The position numbers were made by a program, and so were the translations under genes. DNA of 59,781 bases from an uncultured Oscillospiraceae bacterium (GTDB lineage Bacteria > Bacillota > Clostridia > Oscillospirales > Oscillospiraceae): the NCBI GenBank assembly GCA_934667815.1, contig CAKUMO010000015.1:1-59781 (forward strand), given 5' to 3'. Under the pieces are notes generated by a model that ran no database searches, was not told where the DNA came from, and saw only the letters and a program-made list of their open reading frames with translations. Position 1 is the first letter of the stretch. Every line of letters begins with the position of its first letter. Shown here in pieces: positions 35,447 to 45,624 of the stretch.

Positions 35447-35761
35447 TCAAGTTAAACACAGAGAGAGGATCCACTGCGTTGCCAGCACCGCACAGGCACT
35501 GCTGATAGCAACAACAATCAGGCTTTTCCCGCGATAGGCCAAAAAAATCGCCGTCACCAAAGCCGCTGCACCGGAAATCATACTGCCCGTGCTGGTGAGA
35601 ATACCCGGAAAGGTCATTGCGCTAAGGCAGGCATAGGGAACATAGCGAAGAAATGACTTGAGAAACCGGCTTTTAATTGGCTTGCGAAACAGCGTCATGG
35701 GCAGAAGACGAATGAGATAGGTTGTCAGCGCCATCGCAGCAATATACAGATAAATACTCAC
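35447..35761 (-). CDS. azlD: AzlD-family branched-chain amino acid exporter subunit
   Basis: 104 residues from a GTG start (35761) that directly follows AGGAGGAACC and overlaps the azlC stop as GTGA; the frame upstream only shadows azlC. Four membrane segments, beginning with IYLYIAAMALTTYLIRLLPM, then RFLKSFLRYVPYACLSAMTF, the AzlD signature. Works with AzlC in export of branched-chain amino acids or analogues. Confidence 0.88.
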   Translation of the reverse strand: MSIYLYIAAMALTTYLIRLLPMTLFRKPIKSRFLKSFLRYVPYACLSAMTFPGILTSTGSMISGAAALVTAIFLAYRGKSLIVVAISSACAVLATQWILSLCLT

Positions 35762-36459
35762 GGTTCCTCCTTTACGGGAAAGAGCCACGCGCAGAGGCCG
35801 GCAGCCACAACAGTGCAAATCACGATAGAAACGCCCGGAGACACCTTCGCAAGCGCCGGAATCCACGCGAAAAGGCTGCTGCACGCAAGCGCTGCCAACG
35901 CGCAAAGCAGAACCGGGCGTTCCTTCTTTGCAGGGGGAACAACGATTGCGATGAACATTCCATACAGCATAACGCCCAAGGCATTTTGCAGCATCTCCGG
36001 CAAAACGGAGCCTGCCAGCGCACCGGCGAGAGTCCCCAGTGTCCAGCCCAAAATCGGCAGTGTTCCGAGTCCGAGCAAATACGGTGTTGTCAGAGACTCC
36101 TGCCGGGACATGGCAAGAGCGAAGATTTCATCCGTGTTGAAAAAGGCGATCAGGAATCGCGGCAGAAGGCCGATTTTCTGTCCCATTTTCTGGCTGAGCG
36201 CAAGACTCATCAGCGCATAACGGCTATTGATGACCAACTGCGTCAGTATCATCTCCCATAGCCCGGCAGAAGCGAGGATCAGCGTCAACCCGGCAAACTG
36301 CCCGGCGCTGGTCAGATTGGTCAGAGAGATCAGCGTCGCCTCCAGCGGTCGAAGCCCCTGCGCCGCCGCCAAAGCTCCAAAGCCGAAGCTGACTGAGAAA
36401 TACCCCATTCCCACGGGAATGCCGCGGCGCATGCCCATGGTATATTCCTTTCGCACCAT
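35758..36459 (-). CDS. azlC: AzlC-family branched-chain amino acid exporter subunit
   Basis: 233 residues, about seven membrane segments, with the family stretches GIPVGMGYFSVSFGFGALA, LTNLTSAGQFAGLTLI and LVINSRYALMSLALSQK. The large subunit of the AzlCD exporter. TTAGGAGGTCC precedes the start. Divergent from the LysR gene across a 231-base region that holds a LysR-type palindrome, so the LysR protein may influence it. Confidence 0.92.
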   Translation of the reverse strand: MVRKEYTMGMRRGIPVGMGYFSVSFGFGALAAAQGLRPLEATLISLTNLTSAGQFAGLTLILASAGLWEMILTQLVINSRYALMSLALSQKMGQKIGLLPRFLIAFFNTDEIFALAMSRQESLTTPYLLGLGTLPILGWTLGTLAGALAGSVLPEMLQNALGVMLYGMFIAIVVPPAKKERPVLLCALAALACSSLFAWIPALAKVSPGVSIVICTVVAAGLCAWLFPVKEEP

Positions 36460-36633
36460 ACCGAAATCAGGACCTCCTAAAGTGAATCCTGATTATTTTA
36501 GCAACTGCCATATCAAAATTCAACCCTTTTCTGCATCCGCTTCAAGGAATGGGTTGCAAAGCCACCGGCGGCAGTATATAATAAAGGCAGCAATGCGCAA
36601 GGCGCTTTTTTTATGCCCACGCGGCGCTTTGCC

Positions 36634-36653
36634 CTATATAAGTCCTGATATAG
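36634..36653. promoter_or_regulatory. LysR-type operator upstream of the LysR gene
   Basis: Palindrome CTATAT-N8-ATATAG, 37 bases before the LysR start. The same arms with the same 8-base centre recur before the mdh operon. A related half-site (ATATCAAAATT, 36510-36520) lies closer to azlC. Confidence 0.6.
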
Positions 36654-36690
36654 TGGCATTTTGCCGAAAAACGTTTTGTGGAGGCCCCCT

Positions 36691-37587
36691 ATGAACACAC
36701 AGCATCTGCAATATATCATCGAGATCGAACGCACGCGCTCGATCTCACAGGCCGCCGAGAACCTCTATCTCGGCCAGCCGAACCTCAGCCGCATCCTGCG
36801 CGACATGGAGGAAACGGCGGGTTTCCCGATTTTTGAGCGCACGAGCAAGGGCGTTCGTCCGACCGAACGGGGCGCGCTGTTCTTACAGCACGCGCGCAGC
36901 ATTCTGCGCGAGGTGGAGTCCATGGACGCCCTCGGCCCGCGCAATCCGGTGCCGAACCGTCTGCGCGTGTGCATTCCGCGTTCGTTTCAGGTATTCGAGG
37001 CGCTGGCGGATTATTTAGGCTCACTCCCAGCGCAGCAGCAACTCAATGCCGTCCTCCGCGAATGCCATGCACGGCAGGCGCTGCAATGGCTCACGAGCGG
37101 CGAGGCCGAGATCGCCGTGCTGCGCTTCCGTTCGGAATACCGCGATTATTTTGCCGAACAAAGTGCAGCCAATGGCCTGAATTTGCAGATTCTCAGCCGT
37201 TACCGCTATCAGTTTTTGATGCACCGCAGCCACCCGCTTGCCCGCAAGGGTGCACTGACGCGTGCAGAATTGGCCGGCTACCCCGAGATCGTTCACTCCG
37301 ATCTGTCCCGTCTGGGTGGAAAAAGCGAGGAGCAAACCGTGAAAAAAATTTACACCGTTGACCGCATGGCCCAGCTCACGCTGCTCGAGCGCATTCCCGG
37401 GAGCTACCTGCGCTGTGCGCCCCTACCGATAGAATGGCTCGCTCGGTGGAACCTTGTACAAAAATTCTGCCGTGAAAATCAGGCCGTCTACTACGATGCG
37501 CTGCTCACCAACGCTTCGTACAAAATGACGGAAATTGAGGAAGGTTGCGTCGCTGCGATTGTAGAACTTTATAAAGAGGCGCAATAG
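36691..37587 (+). CDS. LysR-family transcriptional regulator
   Basis: 298 residues from the ATG after GGAGGCCCCC. N-terminal winged helix: LQYIIEIERTRSISQAAENL, QPNLSRILRDMEETAGFPIF, RTSKGVRPTERGALFLQHA; then a linker helix and the two-lobed effector domain. The recognised metabolite is unknown. The gene lies between azlCD (divergent) and the mdh-fumC-hdr-flx-frd operon, and identical CTATAT-N8-ATATAG palindromes occur before itself and before mdh. It is the best candidate to control the fumarate/succinate operon in response to a dicarboxylate or redox signal. Confidence 0.92.
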   Translation: MNTQHLQYIIEIERTRSISQAAENLYLGQPNLSRILRDMEETAGFPIFERTSKGVRPTERGALFLQHARSILREVESMDALGPRNPVPNRLRVCIPRSFQVFEALADYLGSLPAQQQLNAVLRECHARQALQWLTSGEAEIAVLRFRSEYRDYFAEQSAANGLNLQILSRYRYQFLMHRSHPLARKGALTRAELAGYPEIVHSDLSRLGGKSEEQTVKKIYTVDRMAQLTLLERIPGSYLRCAPLPIEWLARWNLVQKFCRENQAVYYDALLTNASYKMTEIEEGCVAAIVELYKEAQ

Positions 37588-37608
37588 CTATATCAAAATT
37601 GATATAGC
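37587..37608 (+). promoter_or_regulatory. LysR-type operator before the mdh operon
   Basis: Palindrome with 10-bp arms and an AA centre (GCTATATCAA/TTGATATAGC); core CTATAT-N8-ATATAG as at 36634. It is centred about 63 bases upstream of the expected start of transcription, the usual place of a LysR recognition site for activation. Confidence 0.7.
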
Positions 37609-37625
37609 AGTCTCAAAATAAGCAT

Positions 37626-37654
37626 TTCCAAACTTTTTGTTTATTCGATATAAT
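37626..37654 (+). promoter_or_regulatory. Promoter of the mdh-fumC-hdr-flx-frd operon
   Basis: TTCCAA (37626-37631), 17-base spacer, perfect TATAAT (37649-37654). The weak -35 next to an upstream LysR palindrome suggests an activated promoter. Confidence 0.6.
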
Positions 37655-37700
37655 TCTATCGGTACGGCAAGCAATGCCGCGTGGAAAAGGAGAAATCAGC

Positions 37701-38645
37701 ATGAGTAAAATTACCGTCATCGGCGCGGGAAGCGTCGGCGCTACCATTGCCAACGACCTGATGATTCAGGGTACGGCAACAGAGATCCTTCTCATTGACA
37801 TCAACCGTGAAAAAGCCTTCGGCGAGGCGCTTGACATCTATCAGGGCGCGCCTTTCTGCTCTCCTGCCATCGTCCACTCCGGCGAATACGAGGACGCCGT
37901 GGACTCCGACATTGTTATTATCACCTCCGGTCTTCCGCGCAAGGCCGGGCAGTCTCGTCTGGAGCTGGCGCAGGCCAATGTGGAAATTCTGCGCGAGATC
38001 ACGCCGCAGATCGTCAAGGCCGCGCCGAACGCGATCTATATCATCGTCTCGAATCCCGTGGATGTCCTGACCTATGTCTTTACGAAAATTTCCGGCCTGC
38101 CTGAACGCCAGATTCTCGGCTCCGGTACGATTCTTGATACCAGCCGTCTGCAATCCGAGCTGGCACGCCGCTTCCACATCAGCCCGAAGAACGTACACGC
38201 GCACGTCTACGGTGAGCACGGTGATTCTTCCTTTGTGCCGTGGTCTCTGGTGCACATTGCCAACAACCACATTGATTCCTACGCCGCCAATTCGCCCGAC
38301 CATGATAAGATCGTCTGGAATCGCGAATATCAGGAGGTCGAGGAGTTTGTCAAGCGCTCCGGTGCGCAGGTCATCAAGTCCAAGGGCGCAACGTTCTACG
38401 CCGTGGCCATGTCCGTATGTCACCTGTGCAAGTGCCTGAAGAACAGCGCCGGCACTGCCGTGACCGTCTCTACCCTGATGCACGGCGAATACGGTGTTTC
38501 GGACGTGTGCCTATCCACGCTCTGCCTTGTTGATCGCGACGGCGTGCGCGGCAAGATTCTCAATCACCTGACCGACAGTGAGGTCGATCAGCTCCGCATG
38601 AGTGCAGACAAACTCAAGGATGTCCTGCGACAGATCAAATTCTGA
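37701..38645 (+). CDS. mdh: Malate dehydrogenase (LDH-like family, Arg in the specificity position)
   Basis: 314 residues from the ATG preceded by AAGGAG. NAD-binding GAGSVGATIANDL, the active-site His in YGEHGDSSFVPWS, and the substrate-loop SGLPRKAGQSRLEL. In this loop lactate dehydrogenases carry Gln at the discriminating position (102 in classical numbering), while malate dehydrogenases carry Arg; here the residue is Arg (the R of LPRK), with Arg109 also present. Family tools may call it L-lactate dehydrogenase, but the residue and the fumarase gene ten bases downstream favour malate/oxaloacetate. First gene of the operon. Confidence 0.8.
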   Translation: MSKITVIGAGSVGATIANDLMIQGTATEILLIDINREKAFGEALDIYQGAPFCSPAIVHSGEYEDAVDSDIVIITSGLPRKAGQSRLELAQANVEILREITPQIVKAAPNAIYIIVSNPVDVLTYVFTKISGLPERQILGSGTILDTSRLQSELARRFHISPKNVHAHVYGEHGDSSFVPWSLVHIANNHIDSYAANSPDHDKIVWNREYQEVEEFVKRSGAQVIKSKGATFYAVAMSVCHLCKCLKNSAGTAVTVSTLMHGEYGVSDVCLSTLCLVDRDGVRGKILNHLTDSEVDQLRMSADKLKDVLRQIKF

Positions 38646-38655
38646 GGTGAACGCG

Positions 38656-40032
<1,377 letters not shown>

Positions 40033-40045
40033 GGAGAAACGTCCT

Positions 40046-40837
40046 ATGACATTTAGTTATTTTCCCGGCTGCACGCTCAAGGCCAAGGGCGCGGCACTCG
40101 ACCACTGGGGCCGCGTATCGGCGGAGGCGCTGGGCTTTACCCTGCGTGAGCTGGACGATTGGCAATGCTGCGGCGCGGTATATCCCATGGCGCGTGATGA
40201 AATCGCAACGCGCCTTTCCTCTGTCCGTGCGCTGATGGCCGCGCGCGACCGCAGCGAGGAGCTGGTCACGCTCTGCTCTGCTTGTCACCATGTCATCAAG
40301 CGAGTCAATCACGATTTACAGGCCGACGAGGACATCCGTGCAAAAGTCAACAACTATCTCTCCCCCGTGCTTCCCTATTCCGGTGAGACGAACGTGCTGC
40401 ACTATCTGGAGGTTCTGCGCGACCGCGTAGGCTTCGACACGCTGAAAACCAAGGTCGTAAAGCCGCTGACGGGCCGGAAAATCGGCGCGTACTATGGCTG
40501 CCTTCTGCTGCGGCCGAGCCGCGAGCTGGGCTTCGACGATCCGGAAAATCCGAAAATCCTGGAGGATTTTATTCGCGCGCTCGGCGCAGAGCCGGTGATC
40601 TATGCGCAGCGCAATGAATGCTGCGGCGGCTACACCACACTGGAAAACAAGGTCTATGCTTCCAAGCAGGCACAAAAGGTGCTTGATAATGCCGCTGCCT
40701 GCGGTGCAGAATCGCTTGTCACGGCTTGCCCGCTCTGCATGTATAACCTGACACAGAACACTGACGGCCGCGTGCCCGTCGTCTATTTTACCGAACTGCT
40801 GGCCGAAGCACTTGGGCTGAAGGAGGACGCGCAATGA
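40046..40837 (+). CDS. hdrB: HdrB-like heterodisulfide reductase subunit (two CCG domains)
   Basis: 263 residues with two complete cysteine-rich CCG domains: first FPGCTLKAKG, WQCCGAVYP and LCSACHHV; second YYGCLLLR, NECCGGYTT and TACPLCMYN. In methanogen HdrB these hold two noncubane [4Fe-4S] clusters where the disulfide is cleaved. No methanogen cofactors are expected in this host, so the subunit probably passes high-potential electrons to another acceptor. Overlaps hdrC by four bases. Confidence 0.92.
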   Translation: MTFSYFPGCTLKAKGAALDHWGRVSAEALGFTLRELDDWQCCGAVYPMARDEIATRLSSVRALMAARDRSEELVTLCSACHHVIKRVNHDLQADEDIRAKVNNYLSPVLPYSGETNVLHYLEVLRDRVGFDTLKTKVVKPLTGRKIGAYYGCLLLRPSRELGFDDPENPKILEDFIRALGAEPVIYAQRNECCGGYTTLENKVYASKQAQKVLDNAAACGAESLVTACPLCMYNLTQNTDGRVPVVYFTELLAEALGLKEDAQ

Positions 40838-41214
40838 GCGAGATTCTGGAAACCGTGGCGCGCATCTCTGGCGTCAATCCGCGCAAGTGCATGAAGTGCG
40901 GCAAATGCTCGGCAAGCTGCCCCGCCTATGACGAAATGGACTATCATCCGCATCAGTTTGTCTCCATGGTCGAGTCCGGCCGCATTGACGAGCTTTTGCA
41001 GTCGCGCGGCATTTATACCTGTCTGAGCTGCTTTGCCTGCGTTGAGCGCTGCCCGCGCAGCGTGGAGCCGGCAAAGCTCATCGAAGCCGTGCGTCTGGCC
41101 GTCATCCGCAAGCAGGGCGCAAACCATCTCTCGTCCGACGCGATTCCCGCGCTGCTCGACGACGAGCTGCCGCAGCAGGCCATCACGAGCGCGCTGCGCA
41201 AATACCGCAGATAA
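40834..41214 (+). CDS. hdrC: HdrC-like ferredoxin subunit
   Basis: 126 residues with two [4Fe-4S] motifs: CMKCGKCSASCPAYD (about 19-33) and CLSCFACVERCPRSVEP (about 63-79), the HdrC pattern. It links the HdrA flavin to HdrB. The ATGA overlap with hdrB shows tight coupling; it is followed after 12 bases by hdrA. Confidence 0.92.
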   Translation: MSEILETVARISGVNPRKCMKCGKCSASCPAYDEMDYHPHQFVSMVESGRIDELLQSRGIYTCLSCFACVERCPRSVEPAKLIEAVRLAVIRKQGANHLSSDAIPALLDDELPQQAITSALRKYRR

Positions 41215-41226
41215 GGAGGGACTGCA

Positions 41227-43218
41227 ATGCAAAGAATCGGCGTATTCGTATGCTGGTGCGGCAGCAACATTGCCGCGACCGTGGACGTCAAAGCCGTCGC
41301 GGAGGCGCTGTCGCACGAACCGGGCGTTGTGTTCTCCACCGACTATCAATATATGTGTTCGCAAACGGGTCAGGAATTGATCCAGAGCAAGATTCAGGAA
41401 TATGCGCTCACCGGCGTGGTCGTGTGCTCCTGCTCCCCGCGTATGCACGAAACGACCTTCCGCAAGACCTGTGAAAAGGCGGGTCTGAACCCCTACATGG
41501 TCGAGATCGCCAACATTCGTGAGCAGTGCTCGTGGATCCACAAGGATCGCGCCGAGGCCACGGCCAAGGCCATCATTCTCGGGCGTGCCGCCGTCGCCAA
41601 GGTGCAGCGCAATGCGCCTCTGACTGCCGGAACCAGCCCCGTGACCAAGCGGGCACTCGTCATCGGCGGCGGTATCGCGGGCATTCAGACCGCGCTGGAC
41701 ATCGCGGACGCGGGCTTTGAGGTCGATATTGTAGAAAAAGAGCCGACCATCGGCGGCAAGATGACGCAGATCGACAAGACCTTCCCCACCCTCGACTGCG
41801 CGGCCTGTATTCTGACCCCGAAAATGGTCGATTGCGCACAGAACGAGAAAATCCATATTTATTCCTATTCCGAGGTTGAGTCCGTCAAGGGTTTTGTGGG
41901 CAATTTTGAAGTGACCATCCGCAAAAAAGCACGTTACGTCAAGGAAGACGTCTGCACAGGCTGCGGCCTGTGCACGGAAAAATGTCCGCAGCGCAAGGTT
42001 CCAAACGCGTTCAATCTCGGCCTTGACAACCGCCGTGCGATCTACATTCCCTTTGCACAGGCCGTGCCGAAGGTTGCGACCATCGATGCAAACTACTGCA
42101 CCATGCTCAAAACCGGCAAGTGCGGTGTCTGTTCCAAGGTTTGCACCGCCGGTGCCATCGACTACACCCAGAAAGACGAGCACATCACGCGGCAGTATGG
42201 CGCGATCGTCGCGGCGACGGGCTTCAAGCCGATCTCGCTGGAGAAATTCGACGAATTTGCTTACAGCCAAAGTCCGGACGTCGTCTCGTCCCTCGAATTT
42301 GAGCGTCTGATGAACGCCGCAGGCCCGACGGGCGGCACGCTCCTGCGTCCCTCGGACGGCACGCATCCGAAAACCATCGTCTTTGTTCAGTGCGTCGGTT
42401 CCCGCTGCGACGGCGGCGTCAAGGGCAAGCCCTACTGCTCGAAGATCTGCTGCATGTACACAGCCAAGCACGCCATGCTCTGCCGGGAGAAATATCCGGA
42501 TACGGACGTATACGTGTTCTACATCGATGTGCGCACCCCCGGCAAGAATTTTGACGAATTCTACCGCCGCGCCGTTGAGGAATACGGCGTACATTACATC
42601 AAGGGCATGGTCGGCAAGGTCGTGCCGGAAAACGGCAAGCTGAAGGTGCAGGCCTCCGACCTGCTCGATAACCGCCAGCTCCATATCGATGCCGATATGG
42701 TCGTCCTCGCAGCCGCCATCGAGCCTGACCCCTCGGCGCGCAGCCTTGCCACGATGCTGACCGCCTCCATGGACACCAACGATTTCTTTACGGAGGCGCA
42801 TCCCAAGCTCCGTCCGGTCGAAAGTCCGACGGCGGGCGTGTTCCTCTCGGGCACCTGTCAGGGGCCGAAGGACATTCCCGAAACGGTCGCGCAGGCGGGC
42901 GCGGCGGCCTCGAAGGTCATCGGTCTGCTGTGCAAGGATCAGCTCACCTGCAATCCCTGCGTAGCCAAGCCCGACGAACTGATGTGCAACGGCTGCTCGA
43001 GCTGCGAAAAGGTCTGCCCCTACGGTGCGATCACTTACATCGACAAGGAGTTCCGCGGTCCGAACCGCACAACGCTCCTGCGGCGCGTAGCACAGGTCAA
43101 TCCGGCCGTCTGTCAGGGCTGCGGCGCCTGCACGGTCGCCTGTCCCTCCGGCGCAATGGACTTACAAGGCTTTTCTAACAAACAAATTCTTGCGGAGGTG
43201 GATGCAATATGCCGGTAA
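41227..43218 (+). CDS. hdrA: HdrA-like flavin-bifurcating subunit
   Basis: 663 residues with the full HdrA plan: an N-terminal cysteine region (VFVCWCGSNIAATVDVK), a thioredoxin-reductase-type FAD domain (VIGGGIAGIQTALDIADAG, then GGKMTQIDKTFPTLDCAAC), ferredoxin motifs CTGCGLCTEKCPQ and CGVCSKVCTAGA inside, and a C-terminal two-cluster ferredoxin (CNGCSSCEKVCPYGA, CQGCGACTVACPSGA). HdrA carries the FAD that splits electron pairs between ferredoxin and a high-potential acceptor. The C-terminal clusters are the likely ferredoxin exit. Overlaps the MvhD-like gene by ten bases. Confidence 0.94.
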   Translation: MQRIGVFVCWCGSNIAATVDVKAVAEALSHEPGVVFSTDYQYMCSQTGQELIQSKIQEYALTGVVVCSCSPRMHETTFRKTCEKAGLNPYMVEIANIREQCSWIHKDRAEATAKAIILGRAAVAKVQRNAPLTAGTSPVTKRALVIGGGIAGIQTALDIADAGFEVDIVEKEPTIGGKMTQIDKTFPTLDCAACILTPKMVDCAQNEKIHIYSYSEVESVKGFVGNFEVTIRKKARYVKEDVCTGCGLCTEKCPQRKVPNAFNLGLDNRRAIYIPFAQAVPKVATIDANYCTMLKTGKCGVCSKVCTAGAIDYTQKDEHITRQYGAIVAATGFKPISLEKFDEFAYSQSPDVVSSLEFERLMNAAGPTGGTLLRPSDGTHPKTIVFVQCVGSRCDGGVKGKPYCSKICCMYTAKHAMLCREKYPDTDVYVFYIDVRTPGKNFDEFYRRAVEEYGVHYIKGMVGKVVPENGKLKVQASDLLDNRQLHIDADMVVLAAAIEPDPSARSLATMLTASMDTNDFFTEAHPKLRPVESPTAGVFLSGTCQGPKDIPETVAQAGAAASKVIGLLCKDQLTCNPCVAKPDELMCNGCSSCEKVCPYGAITYIDKEFRGPNRTTLLRRVAQVNPAVCQGCGACTVACPSGAMDLQGFSNKQILAEVDAICR

Positions 43219-43643
43219 ACGACTATCAGCCGCTCATTGTGGCCTTCTGCTGCAACTGGTGCTCCTACGCGGGTGCAGATCTGTCCGGCACAAACCGCCT
43301 GAACTATCCCGCAAACGTCAAAATCATCCGCATTCCCTGCTCCTGCCGTCTGAACCCGATGTTTATTCTTCGCGCGTTCCAGCGCGGCGCGGACGGCGTG
43401 ATCCTGTGCGGCTGCCACCCCGGCGACTGCCACTACACCACCGGCAACTACTATGCCCGCCGCCGCATGACGCTGCTCTTTTCCATGCTGGACTATCTCG
43501 GAATCGAGCGTGAGCGCACGCGCGTGGAATGGGTCTCGGCGGCCGAGGGCGCGAAATTCGCCGAAACCATGAATGACTTTGTCCAAACCGTCGCCAAGCT
43601 GGGCGAAAACCGGAGACTGGAGGATTTGCGATGCAAAGAGTAA
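43209..43643 (+). CDS. flxD: MvhD/FlxD-like [2Fe-2S] electron-transfer protein
   Basis: 144 residues. FCCNWCSYAGADLSG and IPCSCRLNPMFILRAFQRGA followed by GVILCGCHPGDCHY place it in the 'hydrogenase iron-sulfur subunit' MvhD family. MvhD/FlxD connects an electron donor module to HdrA. No hydrogenase genes are nearby; the neighbours are Flx-like, so NAD(P)H rather than hydrogen is the probable donor. Overlaps both neighbours. Confidence 0.9.
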   Translation: MPVNDYQPLIVAFCCNWCSYAGADLSGTNRLNYPANVKIIRIPCSCRLNPMFILRAFQRGADGVILCGCHPGDCHYTTGNYYARRRMTLLFSMLDYLGIERERTRVEWVSAAEGAKFAETMNDFVQTVAKLGENRRLEDLRCKE

Positions 43644-44605
43644 AAGAAAAGGCGCTTTCGCTGCTATCCTCCGGCACGGTCGACCGCGTGCTCGGCTGGA
43701 GCGCGGGCGAGTTTTTCTACGACCTGACGCCCGCCGTTTTCACGAGCGTCGAGGAGGCGGAAAAGCGCTTCGTATTCAGCGCGTTCTCCGGTGCAAATCT
43801 GTCAAAATATCTGATTGCCGAGGCGCGTAAGGGCGGCAAGGTCGCCGTGTTCCTCAAGCCCTGTGATTCCTATTCCTTCGTGCAGCTTCTCAAGGAGCAC
43901 CGCATCGCACGCGAGAACGTGTACGCCGTGGGTGTACCGTGCGAGGGCATGTGCGACATGGAAAAGATCAAGGCCAAGGGCATTTCCGGCGTGACCGGCA
44001 TCGAAGAACAGGGCGAAACGCTCAGACTCTGGACGCTCTACGGCGAGGAAACGCTGAACCGCGCAGATGTTCTGCTGGAAAAATGTGCGGTCTGCAAGAG
44101 CAAGAAAATCGTCTGCTTTGACGAGCTTCTGGGCGAACAGGGCGAAGAACAAAGCTCCGACCGCTTCGCCGAGGTCGAACGTCTCGAGGCCATGCGTCCC
44201 GAGGAGCGCTTTGCATTCTGGCGCGGTGAGCTTTCGCGCTGCATCCGCTGCAATGCCTGCCGCAACGTCTGCCCAGCCTGCTCCTGCGAAAAGTGCGTTT
44301 TTGACAATCCAGAATCCGGTGCGCAGAACAAGGCTGCCGCCGATTCCTTTGAAGAAAATCTGTTCCATATCATTCGCGCGTTTCATGTGGCCTCGCGCTG
44401 CACGGACTGTGGTGAATGCTCGCGCGTCTGCCCGCAGCACATCCCGCTGCACCTGCTCAACCGGAAGTTCATTAAGGACATCAATGAGCTTTACGGCGAG
44501 TATCAGGCCGGTGCGGACTTCGAGACCAAGCCGCCGCTCATGAGCTTCGACAAGGGCGACCGCGAACCGTCCGTTGTGTACGAGAGAGGAGGCGCAGCAA
44601 GATGA
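43631..44605 (+). CDS. Flx-type iron-sulfur protein (FlxB/FlxC-like)
   Basis: 324 residues. An N-terminal alpha/beta part (VAVFLKPCDSYSFVQLLKEH, VGVPCEGMCDMEKI) resembles the FrhB-type electron-transfer module, then ferredoxin motifs CIRCNACRNVCPACSCEKC and CTDCGECSRVCPQHIP near the C-terminus. Genes of this type form the FlxABCD flavin oxidoreductase that feeds NADH electrons to HdrABC in sulfate reducers and clostridia. Which Flx letter applies is uncertain. It overlaps the genes on both sides. Confidence 0.8.
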   Translation: MQRVKEKALSLLSSGTVDRVLGWSAGEFFYDLTPAVFTSVEEAEKRFVFSAFSGANLSKYLIAEARKGGKVAVFLKPCDSYSFVQLLKEHRIARENVYAVGVPCEGMCDMEKIKAKGISGVTGIEEQGETLRLWTLYGEETLNRADVLLEKCAVCKSKKIVCFDELLGEQGEEQSSDRFAEVERLEAMRPEERFAFWRGELSRCIRCNACRNVCPACSCEKCVFDNPESGAQNKAAADSFEENLFHIIRAFHVASRCTDCGECSRVCPQHIPLHLLNRKFIKDINELYGEYQAGADFETKPPLMSFDKGDREPSVVYERGGAAR

Positions 44606-45624
44606 AGATGCTTCCCCTTTCCGCCTTAAACGAGCTGTTTGCCGAAATTTCCAAGGCGCAAACGCTTTATCTGCCTGCGGACGATGCCGCCGGTCAAGCT
44701 GCCTACACGCGCTGGCAGGAGGGCGTGACGCTCTCCAAGCGCTTGAACACCGTTCGCAGCGCGAAAGACCTGTTCTTCCCGCAGGTGGAAAATCTGGTTG
44801 ATTTCCGCGTCGAGGGGAAGAAGCTCGAAGTCGTCGAGCACCGCGCTGAGGTTGCGCCTTTTGTGATCTTCGGCGTGCGCGCCTGTGACTGCCGCAGCTT
44901 CGACATTCTCGACCGCGTATTTCTCTCCGCAGCGACCGATACTTTTTATCAGTCACGCCGTGAAAGCGCAACGGTCGTGACCCTTGCCTGCAATCGACCG
45001 GAGGAAACGTGCTTCTGTACCGCTTTCGGCATTGATGCGGCAGAGCCTGCGGGCGACGTGACCTGCTGGATGGACGAAAACGCGCTCTATTGGCGTGCAA
45101 ACACCGAAAAGGGCGAGGCGCTGACAAACGCACTTCCCCTGTTTACGGACTGCCCCGACGAGGCCGTGCAGAGCCTTCAGGCACGCACGCGTGAGATCCT
45201 CGAAAAGCTGCCGCTGCGTGATCTTCCGCTGGATAGCTTCGGCGCCGGCAAGACCAAAGCGCTGTTCGACCGTCCCGAGTGGGCACAGCTCAGTGAAAGC
45301 TGCCTTGGCTGCGGTACCTGCACCTTTGTCTGTCCGACCTGCCAGTGCTACGACGTGGAGGAATTTAACACCGGCAAGAAGGTCCGCCGCTTCCGCTGCT
45401 GGGATAGCTGCATGTATTCCGATTTTACTCAGATGTCCGCAGGCCAGCCGCGCCCGACGCAGCGTGAGCGCTTCCGTCAGCGCTTCCTGCACAAGCTGGT
45501 CTATTTCCCGGAAAATAATGAGGGCATTTTTGGCTGTGTCGGCTGCGGCCGCTGCCTTGCCAAGTGCCCCATCCACATGAACATCGTTAAGGTCATGCAA
45601 ACGCTGGGAGGGAATGCAACATGA
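44602..45624 (+). CDS. Flx-type iron-sulfur protein (FlxC/AsrA-like)
   Basis: 340 residues. The N-terminal half (FVIFGVRACDCRSFDILDRV, CNRPEETCFCTAFG) and C-terminal ferredoxin motifs (CLGCGTCTFVCPTCQCYD, CVGCGRCLAKCPIHMNI) match the 4Fe-4S dicluster proteins related to anaerobic sulfite reductase subunit A that accompany FlxA. There is no sulfite reductase catalytic gene here, so sulfite reduction is unlikely. ATGA overlap with the FAD/NAD(P) reductase gene indicates a subunit pair. Confidence 0.82.
   Translation: MKMLPLSALNELFAEISKAQTLYLPADDAAGQAAYTRWQEGVTLSKRLNTVRSAKDLFFPQVENLVDFRVEGKKLEVVEHRAEVAPFVIFGVRACDCRSFDILDRVFLSAATDTFYQSRRESATVVTLACNRPEETCFCTAFGIDAAEPAGDVTCWMDENALYWRANTEKGEALTNALPLFTDCPDEAVQSLQARTREILEKLPLRDLPLDSFGAGKTKALFDRPEWAQLSESCLGCGTCTFVCPTCQCYDVEEFNTGKKVRRFRCWDSCMYSDFTQMSAGQPRPTQRERFRQRFLHKLVYFPENNEGIFGCVGCGRCLAKCPIHMNIVKVMQTLGGNAT

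Noticed and set aside
37701..38645. L-lactate dehydrogenase as the product name
   Set aside because: The specificity residue is Arg rather than Gln, and the gene heads a malate/fumarate operon.
40783..42801. 672-codon minus-strand open frame opposite hdrC/hdrA
   Set aside because: Antisense to genes with clear iron-sulfur motifs; composition is a codon shadow.
43209..43643. MvhD as sign of a hydrogenase
   Set aside because: No NiFe or FeFe hydrogenase catalytic subunit in the operon.
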